Shown here piece after piece: positions 1-11,074 of a stretch of DNA of 64,000 nt. A program made the translations under genes and the position numbers. Below the pieces are notes generated by a model. It had not been told where the DNA came from. It saw nothing but the letters and a program-made list of their open reading frames with translations, and searched no databases. The number at the start of each line of letters is the position of its first letter. Position 1 is the first letter of the stretch. The stretch is from Ryuthela nishihirai (taxonomy: Eukaryota; Arthropoda; Arachnida; Araneae; Heptathelidae): contig JAWZYU010000027.1 in assembly GCA_038380435.1 (NCBI GenBank), positions 3,469,156-3,533,155 on the forward strand, in the 5' to 3' direction.

Positions 1-1002
1 TACCTGTGAGGTCTTTGAGTTGGATGTAGTAAACTCCTCCAGAGCTGGGTATGTGGTTGTGATCGTTTCGAATGAGTTTGGATATATTGTGTGACATTTT
101 AATTGGGATTTTATAATGGAAAGGTTTTAGGTTATTTTTAACAGAGTATGTGAAATTATTATTGATGTATGGTATGGCTATTGTGTATTTTTGCATTTCT
201 TTATTTACAGGTGTTGGAGGGTTTTGGGATTGTTTTGCATTTGATTTGTTTGTGAATTTTGTTGATGGTGTGTGAGGTATATCCGCCCTGTTCAGTGAGT
301 TCAAAAATGTATTTTATTTCGTTGTTGAGTGTTTCTTGCATATTGCAGTATTTATAGGCTCTGGTAAAGTGTGAGTAGAAGGTTGATAATTTGTAGTTGT
401 TTGGGTGGGTGAAGGTGTTAGTTATTATGCTAGGTATGAATGTAGGTTTTCTGCATACAGATGTGTATAGTTTAGTGGAGGTACGGTGTAGAATGATGTC
501 TAAGAAAGGTAGGTGTCAGTTCCTCTTCGTGTGAAAATTTAATGGTTGGGAGGACTGTTTTAAATTCACATAGTAATTTCTTTAATTCTTCTATGGGGTG
601 TTGCCAGATGATTAATATATCGTCAATATATAGGGCACGTAGTAGTGGGCAGATTTGACATGCATGAAGAACTGTGGTTTCTTCATGATGTAGAACCGCT
701 TCCGCCAATAATCCAGAGAGTGGGGAGCCCATTGGGACACCTTGGTTTTGGACAAAGATTTTGCCATTGGTTTGAAAGCAGTTGCTTTTAGTGGCTAGGT
801 CGAAGGCATCCTGTGTGCTGAAATATTCAGGTGCCGTGGGTCTGGCCATTTCAAGCCATTTGGCTTTAAGTCGCATAGTTGCATCGAGTACTGGTGTTTT
901 AGGGTATAGTGCGACGATGTCAAATGAGTGTAGGGTGCAGTCGGGGGTAATAGTTATGGTTTTAAGTTTGTTGATTAGGTCCGTGACTGTATAGTACTGG
1001 TG
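1..1002 (-). pseudogene. Penelope-like retroelement PLE-1, minus copy (RT and start of GIY-YIG domain)
   Basis: Read on the minus strand from about 1002, the frame runs through SFDIVALYP (reverse-transcriptase motif A position), then QNQGVPMGSPLSGLLAE and YIDDILIIW (the YxDD catalytic motif with aspartates), the typical order in Penelope-like elements. A frame change follows near 480, then residues such as AYKYCNMQETLNNEI, and close to base 1 the sequence GGVYYIQL, the GIY-YIG endonuclease signature. Penelope-like elements pair an RT related to telomerase with this endonuclease to reverse-transcribe into host DNA. The copy runs off the left edge of the window and carries at least one frameshift, so it is inactive. 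A near-identical plus-strand copy starts at about 1045, head to head. The family call is firm; the exact 5' boundary is inferred from where similarity to the other copy ends. Confidence 0.85.
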
Positions 1003-1044
1003 TGTATAGTACTGACTGTATAGTACTGGGTGTGGGTGGTAAAT
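988..1044. repeat. ATAGTACTG short tandem-like spacer between the two PLE-1 copies
   Basis: The spacer between the inverted PLE-1 copies contains three spaced copies of TATAGTACTG followed by a GGGTGTGGGTGG stretch. No coding signal is seen. Confidence 0.6.
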
Positions 1045-2645
1045 ATGGGGTTCAGGAGGCCTTCGACCAAGCCACTAAAAGCAACTGGTTTCAAACTAAC
1101 TACCAAATCTTAGTCCAAAACCAAGGTGTCCCAATGGGCTTCCCCACTCACTGGATTATTGGCGGAAGCAGTTCTACATCATGTAGAAACCACAGTTCTT
1201 CATGCACGTCAAATTGGCCCACTACTATATGCCCTATATATTGACGATATATTAATCATCTGGCAACACCCCATAGAAGAATTAAAGAAATTACTATGTG
1301 AATTTAATGGTCCTCCCAAACATTAAATTTACACACGAAGAGTAACTGACACCTACCATTCTTAGACATCAACTTACACTGTACCTCCACTATACACACC
1401 TGTATACAGAAAACCTACATTAATACCTAACATAATAACTAGCATCTTCGCCCACCCAAACAACTACATATTATCAACCTTCTACTCACACTTTACCAGA
1501 GCCTATAAATACTACAATATGCAAGAAACACTCAACAACGAAATAAAATACATTTTTGAACACACTGAACAGGGCGGATATACCTCACACAACCATCAAC
1601 AAAATTCACAAACAAATCAAATGCAAAACAATCCCAAAACCCTCCAACACCTGTAAATAAAGAAATGCAAAAATACACAATAGCCCTTCCATACATCAAT
1701 AATAATTTCACATAATAAAAAAAAATAAATACCCCCTCAAGCAGCTGCTTGCCACAGAGGTCTGACAGGAGCCTGCCAGTTTATATGCCATAGTAGAAAG
1801 TCTGAGAGGATGGCAGGACCTCAGCAGAAAAACGATACATACATCCATGCCTTATCCGGGACTCGAACCCAGGCAGTAGGCAAGCACGCTAACCACTCGG
1901 CCAGGGGACGGCTAATTTCACATACTCTGTTAAAAATAACCTAAAACCTTTCCATTATAAAATCCCAATTAAAATGTCACAATATATCCAAACTCATTCA
2001 AAATGATCACAACCACATACTCAGCTCTGGAGGAGTTTACTACATCCAACTCAATAACCCCACAGATAAAATTTTGTCTCAAAGACAAATACATAGGTAA
2101 AACCTCACGCTCATTTAACACCAACTTAAAGAGCATAAATACGACATCTTAAATAAACTACAAAATACCGCACTATCTCAAGTAATCACCGAAAACAATC
2201 TGCCCACTGATTTTCACTCAGCTAAAATTATAGTATCCCCACCTACCAAATTCCAACTAGCCGTCACAGAAAATATCCTCATTAACATAAAACTGACCTA
2301 ACTCTGCAACACAGACATTGTCCCCCTCCCCCCAGCTTGGCATCTGAACCTTAGAGGATATAACATACATCTCGGAAATTCCATGCCCCCCTAAACACTC
2401 TCCTCTCTCATTGCTGATCCACATGTGCTACCTGCACTAATGCGACCCACCAAACCCTTTAGAACACTTGCAGTATGCCTCCTAAAATCGACAATTAATG
2501 CAACCCCCCACACAACTCCCAATAGCAATACCAATAAGAAAACCATTATTCAGACCCTCAATAACAAAATTATCTTAACTCTAAAATTCAGTTTACGAAA
2601 TTTATTAATTCACTAAAAGTACTACACTCATTAAAATTATGAATT
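1045..2645 (+). pseudogene. Penelope-like retroelement PLE-1, plus copy (RT to GIY-YIG)
   Basis: The copy starts inside the RT (EAFDQATKSNWFQTN), shifts frame by one base near 1125, and continues with SPLTGLLAEAVLHHVETT and YIDDILIIW, then stops at 1326. Degenerate C-terminal RT sequence follows. A SINE at 1715-1912 interrupts it, and after it come GGVYYIQL (about 2030) and IGKTSRSFNT in a shifted frame (about 2095), the GIY-YIG endonuclease motif halves. It matches the minus copy at 1-828 as an inverted repeat of roughly 0.8 kb per arm. The upstream part of RT, including motif A, is missing. It is a dead copy because of multiple frameshifts and the SINE. Confidence 0.8.
1715..1912 (-). mobile_element. 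SINE-A, tRNA-derived, full length, with 12-bp target-site duplication
   Basis: On the minus strand the element begins with a tRNA-like head containing GGCCGAGTGGTTAGCGTGC (box A type) and GGGTTCGAGTCCC (box B), continues through a tRNA-unrelated body and ends in an A/T-rich tail. The direct repeat TAATTTCACATA flanks it at 1703-1714 and 1913-1924, which proves retrotransposition into PLE-1. Boxes A and B would form an internal RNA polymerase III promoter. Other copies lie at 9931, 23266, 25068, 27600, 27936, 51827 and 61986. Confidence 0.9.
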
Positions 2646-3060
2646 ACTAGCCACAAATAGTGAAGCTTCCCTTGACACTCGCTGATCATGATAATTTCCC
2701 ATAATCCCACATCCTCCCCTACCTCTGTCACATGCAGTTCGCATTACGGCCACCCGCCGGCCACTCCGATCCTCGGAGCTGAGCCACTGACAGGGAAATT
2801 TATGGTACCCCAGCCCCTCCCCCCCACTCAACAATTAACTGTCTCTCCCGCATTAGCTTAAGCTCCTCACTTCCCACCTGATGAAGGGCTGAAAGAAAGG
2901 GTGCGAAATACGTGTCGTGTATCAAAAACTTTTTTAAATACTCTATGCTATCAAAGGTATAAATGGTTATTTCCTTAACCAAGGCAGGTAAACCATTGGC
3001 AGTCGTTATCCTTCTTTTAATCTCCACTGAGACGTCATTTGCCGGCAAGAATGTCGATTA
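2646..3060 (+). other. PLE-1 3' region with hammerhead-like motif
   Basis: The region directly follows the GIY-YIG remnant of the plus PLE-1 copy. It contains CTGATGA at 2878-2884 and GAAA at 2905-2908, followed by ATAC, a short loop and GTATC. This is the arrangement of a hammerhead ribozyme core with a small stem III, which Penelope-like elements are known to carry in their terminal repeats. Stem II between the two core blocks pairs poorly here, so this copy looks degenerate. No coding frame is convincing. Confidence 0.45.
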
Positions 3061-3490
3061 TTAAATTTGTCACTGAAAGCATCCCGGAAGTTCCTTTTAC
3101 TACCCATCCTCTACTGCATGGTAAGTAAATCTCCCCTTAAAAATTGTTGATACTTGATAGCATAGTCCATGTGTTGAAGTGCTTAAAAACATTATTTTTT
3201 TTAATAATACAAAAAAATTTGTAAAATTAAAATTTTTTAAAATCTAAATGTTGTTTAATTTCTGTTGGGCTTTCGCCATCTTTCGTCAAAAATTTAATGA
3301 CCGCACGTTACTCAAGTTTAAACATTTTAAAATATTGGGAAACAGCACTTCTATCTGCAATGCTAGCTGGGGTGCTACTGATGCTAGAGCTGCAAAATTT
3401 TAACTGCTGTGCAACAAAACATAGGGTGGGGGGTTGATAGAGTTAGACCTGTCAATTCTTGTTCTAACATGTTCGGACCAGAAACTTTTG
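3061..3490. other. AT-rich sequence with no recognised feature
   Basis: A/T-rich stretch with homopolymer runs. I see no motif, splice-flanked coding block or similarity to the other repeats in the window. Confidence 0.5.
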
Positions 3491-3496
3491 GACCTT

Positions 3497-4062
3497 ACTA
3501 CGTATGTAACAGATACCGCTGATAAGTAGCATGAGATACATAGAATAGGGATTGCTGCTGGGGCTTTTAAGAATTCATGGGGAATGTGGAAAATAGGCAT
3601 ATATATTCCTAAAGACTAAAATTAGGCTGCATAATAGTTTGGTTCTTTCTATGATTTTATATGATAGCGAAAAATGAACTCTTTGTACGCAGTATAACAA
3701 GAAACTTCATTCCTTTGGTTCTAGATTCTTGTGCAATATCTTGGTCATTAGGAGGTTTGACTTTGTATGTAATGATGAGATTAGAAGAAGTCATCAACTT
3801 CCTTTGACCAGCATATTGTGCAGAGAGAGATGCATTGGTTTGGCAAGTTACCCGTATGCACAGCTGCAGATTGACAAAGAAAATTACGAACAATGTGTGT
3901 AAATGTTTCAGGAAAAGGGGGAGACCTAAGATGCAATGGATAGACAGTGTCAAACAGGACTTTGCCAGAATTGTCTTACAATGGTATAATGCAGCAGCTG
4001 TAGCTAAGAACAGACATGTCTGGAGGGGAAAATTACACAGTCTGGTAGGACCTCCATAGTCT
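3497..4062 (+). pseudogene. RTE-like LINE, 3' fragment (copy A)
   Basis: Similarity to the 3' part of the main LINE family starts at GTATGTAACAGATACC and ends with SLVGPP followed by a stop at 4057-4059. The open part (3835-4059) ends with the family C-terminus (RKRGRPKMQWIDSVKQDF ... VAKNRHVWRGKLHSLVGPP). It lacks the endonuclease and catalytic RT. It lies directly beside the PLE-2 fragment at 4064. Confidence 0.8.
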
Positions 4063-4063
4063 G

Positions 4064-4770
4064 TACTTGTACGAGTATTTTGTTGTACTATTGTGTATAG
4101 TAAGTGGTATTTTACTATTGTGGATTTTTAATACATTATCCAGAGTTTTAGATCTCTGGTTATGTAAGGGAAACTATGTACACATTTAGGTTTTTCCTCT
4201 TCTTGGTTGGTTTGGGTTACGAATCTTGTCAGCTTTTTCAAGTTTTTTAACTAATTTTTCTGGATAACTGGCTTCCTTGGCTATCTGGTGAATAAATTTT
4301 ATTTCTTTCTTTTAAAACTTTTCTGCATGATATTTTTAAAAGCTCTTAAAATATGGCATTAATATATTTTTTTTTAATTTATTGGATGTGCTGACTTATA
4401 AAGTAGGTTTTCTGAATTTCTTACAGTGGACATCTCCATTAACCCCTATTAAAGCTTGTAATATTTGAATGGGGGTAATCCCAAAGAATTAATACATCAT
4501 TGATGTAACAAAGATATAAAGTAGGTTTATAAACTACTTTTTGCAAGGCAGACTTGCTCAACATGTCGCATTACAATGTCCACCATGAGTATTGAGAGTA
4601 GAGATGCCATTGGAACCCTATTTGTCTGGACTCGTGCCTGCCTGTTAACAACAAACCAGTTGGAGTTGGTGGCCAGATCCAGGCCCTGGTCTCCTTCAAC
4701 CATTCAGCTTTCAGATGCCATTGCTACATCCAAATATGGTTATCTTTTCCAATCTCTTATTAATGCAGTC
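4064..4770 (-). pseudogene. Penelope-like retroelement PLE-2, degenerate fragment
   Basis: The minus strand matches the plus-strand copy at 11075-12290 over its whole length. Near 4670-4640 it encodes LATNSNWFVVN, equivalent to the LATKSNWFQTN block of PLE-1, and at about 4500 CYINDVLIL occupies the RT YxDD position with N replacing the first D. Many stops and frame changes are present. It is a second, more decayed Penelope-like family. Confidence 0.65.
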
Positions 4771-4785
4771 ATATCATAGAAGAGC

Positions 4786-5200
4786 ATCACTGGCATGTCT
4801 TTTGAGAAGCAAACCTACACTTGTAGATGCTTTTCATCCTCCTTGCCTGAAAAGATAAATTTAAAATTATTTTTAAGTATCTCACCTTTACCTGTCCACC
4901 TGGTCTATTGCAAGCCTAGAATATTTAGGCTATAATGCAGGAATTCCTGTGTGAGGACATTAAGAGAACAATCTCTATTTAACATCCTCATGTTCCACAT
5001 ACCTGCAGAGAGAAAAATGATTAGTAGGATTTTTAAATAAACGAGGTTAATTGAGGGAGGTAGGGTTAACAATATCAAACAGGCCCCTGATCACTGGCAT
5101 GGGGCAAAGACCTGTTTCCCCACCGCTAAAAGCTGAAGTCACCCATGCTAGTAAGAACTTCAGGCACCACCTTTTAAGTGGACCTTTTCAAGAGCTATAT
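4786..5200 (-). pseudogene. RTE-like LINE, 5' endonuclease fragment (copy B)
   Basis: On the minus strand this matches the 5' untranslated end and first half of the LINE endonuclease (the WNMRTL and LDIL.LQ regions in broken frames) seen intact at 55783-56892. It abuts the plus-strand copy C, so the two LINE 5' regions face each other. Coding is destroyed by indels. Confidence 0.75.
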
Positions 5201-5307
5201 GACCTGCCTGATACACATTACTTCAGCTAGGATTGGTGATGCCCAACTAGCTAAGTGAGAGTTCATATAATTGTGATGGCCTCTGATCAGGATTATCCAC
5301 CATCTGA

Positions 5308-7380
5308 TATGAGGGTCCATAAATGGTAGCTAGGTAGTCGTCACTGGAAGGAGAGCTATGTACCAATCCCCTGTGATAATGCATAGAATCAGCCAGGCCT
5401 AGCAACTAATGTACGACCTCGTCTTCTCTTGTGGTGCAGGCCATTAGTACCTTCCAAAAGAGATACTCTCTTGTGGAAGTGAAAGGAAGAGGAGGGCTGC
5501 CAGATTAGTGTGGTCTATTGATCTGGACAACTATGGCTACTTTACTTTTTTTTTCTATCCTGCTGAGGAGTGGTCAGCCACACAGGGTCCTGGTGCTGAC
5601 AATATAAACCTACTGGATTGATATAAGGCTATGAGCTTGATTATGGATCCTGAATTTACTCAACCGGTGGCCTTTTGTGGAGGGAAAGTCTTCTGCTGTG
5701 TTTTCTGTTTGTGGGTTGACGGCCCCAAGTGAATAGATTCACAGGATATGTTTATCAGCTGGTGGATAATCCTGAGCAGAGGTCATTGCAGGCACCTGAA
5801 CTCTTTGCTTCTACAGGCATCATCAAATTCTACATTGGAGGAAGTCTTCCAGTGTAGATGGCTTCAGCCTGTAGTGGTGGGGGAACAGGTCTTTGCCCCA
5901 TGCCTGCGATTAGAGGGCTGTTTGATATTGTCGGCATTCCATAGTTTCTTTACCCATCTCACTAACCATTTTCTCTCCATAGGCAGTTGGAATATGAGGA
6001 CTCTGCACAGAGATTATTCTCTTGATGTCCTCACAAATGAATTCCACCATTATAATTTAGATATTCTTGGCTTGCAAGAGACCAGATGGACAGATAAAAG
6101 TCAGATTCTTAAAAATAATGTTAAATTTCTCTTTTCAGGGAGTGAAGATAATAAGCATCTCCAAGGTGAAGGTCTGCTTCTCAGAACACACGCTAGTGAT
6201 GCTTTTCTAGGATATGAGTGCATTCAGGAAAGGTTTCTTACAGGAAAATTTCAGACAAGCATTAAAAACTTGAATGTTATCTGCTGTTATCCCCCCACTG
6301 AAGATGCCAATTAGGATAAGAAGGATAGATTTTACGGACAACTTCAGGATATTTTGAATTCTGTCAAGGATACATTACCCTTGTTCTAGGTGACTTCAAT
6401 GCCAAAGTTGGTATTGAAAACTGACCTTTGGGGAGGGGAGATAGGCCCTTTTGGTATTGGTAGCTGCAATGACAATGGGCAATGTCTCCTACAGGTAAGT
6501 AAACTTAATGGTTTGATAATAACTAACACTTATTACAAACACTGCAACATTTATAAGTACAGATGGATTTCACCTGATGGGCTGCATATGAATATGATTG
6601 ATTATAGATTAATTAACAGCAAATGGGCTAATTCTGTTAGGAATACCAGGGCATATAGGGGAGCTGAAATTGGATCTGACCATTACCTTGTTAAAAGTGT
6701 CTTGCAACTTAAACTTAAGAAGTGTTGTGCTAAGGTTAAAAAATTTACCTTTAATAATGAAGCTCTGAAAGACCCGTTTATAGCTAAAGCTTGCCATGAT
6801 AGGTTAGTCATTATGAGAGTCATGGTTTCCTTACTACTAAAGTGGAGGAAGAATGCGACCGTTTTAAACACTCTTTTTTTGGAAACTAACAGTACTCTTT
6901 TATATAAAAAAAAAGGAGCAGAGGAGGAGAATTATTTGAGTAATAAGACACCTGAGCTTATTTCAGAAGGAAAGAACTGCAGGAATGTCCTTAACCAATA
7001 CCATACTAGTACAGTATCTTAGGCATCAGGTGGTTCAACTTTGTAAATAATGATAAGGTTGAGCAAAAGAGTCGACAACCTCCTTTAAGCAGCCTATTGT
7101 GCAGAGAGAGATTCCGTTGGTTTGGCCATGCTGCTCATATGGATAATTATAGATTAGTGAATAGTGTTATGAGCAGTGTGCCTAAAGGCCTCAGAAAGAG
7201 GGGGAAACCTAGGATGCAGTGGCAGTGTGAAACAATGTCAAACAGGACCTTGTTTAGAATTGGTGTGCAGTGGAGAGATGCAGTAGATATAGCACAGGAC
7301 ACATATGCTTGGAGAACTAAACTGTGTAGTCTGGTTGGACCTTCGTAGCCTATGGCTGCTTGAGTATGATGATGATGATA
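5308..7380 (+). pseudogene. RTE-like LINE, copy C, internally deleted
   Basis: Starts with the family 5' end (AAATGGTAGCTAGGTAG), has a roughly 550-bp untranslated leader and then the APE-type endonuclease with IGSWNMRTLHRDYSLDVL, LGLQETRWTDKSQ, VLGDFNAKVG (frameshifted) and IGSDHYLVKSVL, the last matching the catalytic SDH motif. The frame passes into the linker (ETNSTLLYKKKGAEEENYLS) and stops at 7022. The reverse transcriptase is deleted: sequence jumps to the C-terminal block from 7020, ending LCSLVGPS and a stop at 7348, followed by a short GAT-repeat tail. The protein would nick target DNA and prime reverse transcription if whole; here it is dead. Confidence 0.85.
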
Positions 7381-7394
7381 TAAGGTATCGTGTC

Positions 7395-7735
7395 TCTGTT
7401 CATTTAGGGCTGGCAACCTACAAACAAATAGAAAACACAGCAACTGATTCTCCCTCAATAGAGGCCCATCAGTGTAGCAAGTCCAGGATCAATAATCAAG
7501 CTCAAAACCAATCCAGTATAGTGGGTATAAATTGTCAGCACCAGGATCCCATGAAGTTGACTACTCCTCAGCAGGGTAGAAAAAAAAAAGTGGCCAGAGA
7601 TGACCAGATCTGTAGGCCATACTGATCTGACAACCCTCCCCTTCCAAAAAGATTCTCTCTTTTCAAAAGTACTAACGGTCTGCACCATAAGAAGATGGGG
7701 TCAGACATTAGGTGCTAGATCTAACAGTTCTGTGA
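7395..7735 (-). pseudogene. RTE-like LINE 5' leader fragment (copy D)
   Basis: Minus-strand match to the LINE 5' untranslated leader (GCACCATAAGAAGATGGGG; CCTGCTGAGGAG; AACCTACAAACAAAT region). It contains no coding domain. It follows copy C within 15 bases, tail to head. Confidence 0.7.
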
Positions 7736-8424
7736 ATCATCACTGGGAATTTGGTACACAGTATTTAAAACTTACAAAATTAATAAACTCGGAATCTTTA
7801 AACCAAATAATGGGAAGAGTAGCATACTGAATAGAAAAAGATACCGATAGAATTTGTAAAATACATAACAGCAAAATAGAAAATTTAAAGTACCAATAGC
7901 CTAATATACTAAAGGGAAAGGGATTAAAGAAGGAAGGCTGTTAATAATACTAAATACTTAAATCTCTCTAGAATGCAATTAGATAAAGAACTACAAGAAG
8001 TAGCAAAATTTTCATATAGCAACCCTAAACCCAATATAATAGAACTGATACTCCAAACTGAATAAACCATAAATAAAATTCTGTAAATACAGGTGGATAA
8101 AGGAAGATTTAAAGTATATCACAGTATATCAACAACAGATAGAAGACAAAATAGTAATAAAGATATTAAAATACTGTATAATCAAAAATAAAAACCCAGT
8201 ACTTCAAAAAACACTGTAGACAATAAAATGAAATTTTTTTTTATAACATTGGTCAAATAGGATGTTTTTAACTAATTTTGGTTGCTGAAATATGGCTGTG
8301 AAAAATCTGTAGCATATAGTTTTTTTTTTTAATTACGAATTGATGTATTTCAAATTTCAATGAATACACATTGAATCTGGGAAATGAAAATAAATGTGAC
8401 TATTTTATTAAATTGAAACTTAAA
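7736..8424. other. AT-rich sequence with no recognised feature
   Basis: Low-complexity A-rich DNA. Short open frames occur by chance and show no family motifs. Confidence 0.5.
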
Positions 8425-9272
8425 ACTCATTAATTAATTACATGATTACAGTGAAAAAAATTAGAAACATCATAGTTAAATACCACTGAATATAAAGTAA
8501 CAAATGAAATAATATTGAAATGCAAAATAAGAAAACATGGGTAAGGATCTTTTATGCTTACAAGAAGTTTATTTTTGTCTTTTATGTGCTGAGGTATTGC
8601 AAGATTGAGGCTTTTGAGGAACCAGCAGTAGTCACCCATCATTGCTGGGTCCTACCTGCCTTGGTACCTCTCCTCCATGGTTTGGATTTCCTGGTGAAAT
8701 CTTTCCCCTTGCTCATCACTGACAGCTTTTAAGTTCTTGGGAAAGAAGTCGAGATGTGAGTGAAAGAAATGGATCTTCAAAGACATTCGGCAGTCACGAT
8801 TTTCATAGTTTTTGAGATCTTTAATGAGCTGATGGTAGTTTTCCTCTTTGTGATTTCCCAGAAAACCCTAGACCACAGAAGTGAAGGATTTCCATGCAGC
8901 GTACACCTTCATATTCAGTTTTTCTTTGAAAACAGTATCATTCAGAAGCTCCGTGATTTGAGAACCAACAAAGATCCCTTCTTTGAGTTTGGCATCACTT
9001 AGTTTCGAAAAATTTTCCTTTGAGTGCAAAAAACCCTTTACCAGTTTTGTTCATAGCATTTACAAAGTTTTTCATAAGTCCCATTTTGATGTGTAGTGGT
9101 GGGAGCAGAATGTCAGAGGGGCAAATTAGAGGCTTATATCCCACATTACTCTTTCCAGGAATAAAAACATCTCTTTTGAGACAGTCTTTTGTTTTGCAGC
9201 ATTCCTTTCTAGCCCTAGTGTCCCACAAACATAGAAAATATCAAAATTTTGTGAAGCCTCCTTGAAGCCTGG

Positions 9273-9348
9273 GTTGGATTGTTTTACCTCTGAGCGGCAC
9301 TTTTTTTGCACACCATGGGCTAAATGGCCAGGTCACATGGACCCCGAA
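9273..9348 (-). mobile_element. SINE-B, 5'-truncated, 76 bp, with 11-bp target-site duplication
   Basis: Matches the 3' end of the full SINE-B at 36321-36704 (GTTTTACCTCTGAGCGGCAC; AAATGGCCAGGTCACATGG). The direct repeat TTGAAGCCTGG lies at 9262-9272 and 9349-9359, so this is a short 5'-truncated insertion into the surrounding protein pseudogene. Confidence 0.85.
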
Positions 9349-9930
9349 TTGAAGCCTGGAGCAAGAGAGATACGACTTTTAGGTCACTACATATTGTCCA
9401 CTTAAACTGGTCATATTTTATAGTAGTGAGTATTTTTTCCATGCTTTCATAAGTTTTCTTTATTCCCACAGTGTGTGTCACTGGAATGGAAGGTTTTTGG
9501 TTTCCTTTATGCAAATGGTCAGCTTTTAAGCTGGATTTTGACGTATCTAAAAATAGATGCCATTCCTTAAGGTTGTGAGTTGTTCCAATTTCTTCCATCA
9601 GCCCTGAAACATCTGTGCAGAAACACAAACCATCTTGCATCTTTTAGTATGAAGATAAAGCTGTTGTTGTTTGGAAAGTTCTAGGTCTTGAACAAGGTCA
9701 TTTAGTTCATTTAGCTGAATCAGATGAGACTTGTTCTTAACTTTTTAGGGGTGTATATAGGATCAGGATTTGCATGTGCCTCAAAGTCTTCCTCTGATGA
9801 ATGTGAATCCATCTCCTCCCAGTTGGTTGGAAGTGTTGGTATAAGATCTTCTCCATGAGGAACTGGCCTTATGGCTGAAGGCACAATTAGATATTGCATT
9901 TGTTCTTTTTTTGAAAAACCCGACACTTTA

Positions 9931-10140
9931 AATAAAAAAAAATAAATACCCCCTCAAGCAGCTGCTTGCCACAGAGTTCTGACAGGAGCCTGTCAGTTTA
10001 TATGCCATAGTAGAAGCTCTGTGAGGATGGTAGGACCTCAGCAGAAAAACAACACACACATCCATGCGTTACCCGGGGCTTGAACCCAGGTCAATCAGAT
10101 CAGTAGCCAAGCGCGCTAACCACTCAGCCATGGGACGGCT
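9931..10140 (-). mobile_element. SINE-A, full length
   Basis: The minus strand shows the tRNA-like head (AGCCGTCCCATGGCTGAGTGG ends, box B GGTTCAAGCCCCG) and the shared body and tail. A short direct repeat ACTTTA flanks it (9925-9930, 10143-10148). It interrupts the degraded protein gene between its cysteine block and the SAIRPVPH block. Confidence 0.85.
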
Positions 10141-10420
10141 TAACTTTAGTTAAACAAAAATAGCAATCATGTAAGTGACTAGATGGCTCACACCAACCAT
10201 TGGAACTGCAAAGGACATGGATTTTATCTTACCTTTCAACCATTCACTCAAACCAACAAAGCACGAAATGCAGCACACATGTGGAGCCCATGTTTTGTCC
10301 TGATCTCTAACAAGAAATCCAAAATACAAATTACAGGCTTTCTTCACAATCTTTGTCAAAGAACGACCTTGGGATTTTAAAATATAATTTTCACACACAT
10401 AAAACTTATCTGGCATATTA

Positions 10421-10897
10421 ACACATCCACGACGCTGCCTTTGTGTTATTTAAACGCCGAAATTCACTCTTCAACATACATCACACACCATATATTCCTC
10501 CTACAATGAAAACAATAAGAATGGCGGTCTGAGGTTAGGTTATGGTTACATGTCTTGGCAATCAATGTTGCAACAAAAAGTAAAATATCCAGTATCCTTC
10601 CAGTTGCCTGGAGGTGTTGTTATAGAAAGATCTTAATAGGAGTCAAAATGACCAATAATATAAAAACGTGATGTGCTAGCCATTTTTTAAGGCCAGATTT
10701 GAAATCAGCACCTGAAAAATAGTTAAAGGCAGCTACAATTGTTCATGTTATAAAAACCTTGTAAACCAGTGTAATTTTAACAGATAAAACAGAACAAGTA
10801 GTTATTATAGATAAACAAGTGTATGAGAAAAAGATAAATAAGATATTAAAAGATTTAAAATGTGAACCCTTAGAAGGCAATCCCGTACCAAAGTAAT
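10421..10897. other. Unassigned intronic sequence
   Basis: No coding motif, RNA gene or repeat similarity was recognised. A short stretch with GAGGTTAGGTTATGGTTAC stands out only for its base composition. Confidence 0.45.
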
Positions 10898-11072
10898 TAA
10901 TCATCGTCATCATCCTCAAGCAGCCATGGGCTATGTAGGTCAACCAGACCATGCAATTTAGTCCTAGGTCACCTAGGTCTGCCCCTCTTTATGAGGCCTT
11001 TAAGCACACTGTTCATAATCCTATTCACTAATCTATAATTATCCACACAGGCAACATGATCAAACCAATGGA
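10898..11072 (-). pseudogene. RTE-like LINE 3' end fragment (copy E)
   Basis: Begins with the tail in reverse (ATCATCGTCATCATCCTCAAG) and matches the last part of the LINE C-terminal block, but lacks about 110 bases inside it. It is 5'-truncated and ends beside PLE-2. Confidence 0.75.
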
Positions 11073-11074
11073 AT

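Larger units (their letters stand above)
8425..10420 (-). pseudogene. Degraded gene of a multi-copy invertebrate protein family (LPPLHIKMGLMKNFV type)
   Basis: The minus strand, read in shifting frames, encodes a single protein in order: a block with paired cysteines (WAPHVCCISC, then DCYFCLTKV), SAIRPVPHGED, a central block (EWHLFLDTSKSSLKADHLHK ... TYESMEKILTTIKYDQFKW), a block LWDTRARKEC, then LICPSDILLPPLHIKMGLMKNF, and finally NDGDYCWFLK-like residues near 8640. I recognise this from unnamed proteins that recur in many copies in invertebrate genomes. It is probably transposon-related or zinc-binding, but no function is established that I can name. Two SINE insertions split it, one at 9273-9348 with an 11-bp duplication and one at 9931-10140, and stops and frameshifts are frequent. 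No splice sites were needed to align it, which suggests a retrocopy or transposon gene. Confidence 0.6.

Noticed and set aside
5748..5990. Small separate ORF1 protein in the LINE leader (MFISWWIILSRGH)
   Set aside because: It overlaps the leader and endonuclease start, shows no RNA-binding or zinc motif, and the same reading in other copies is truncated or out of step.
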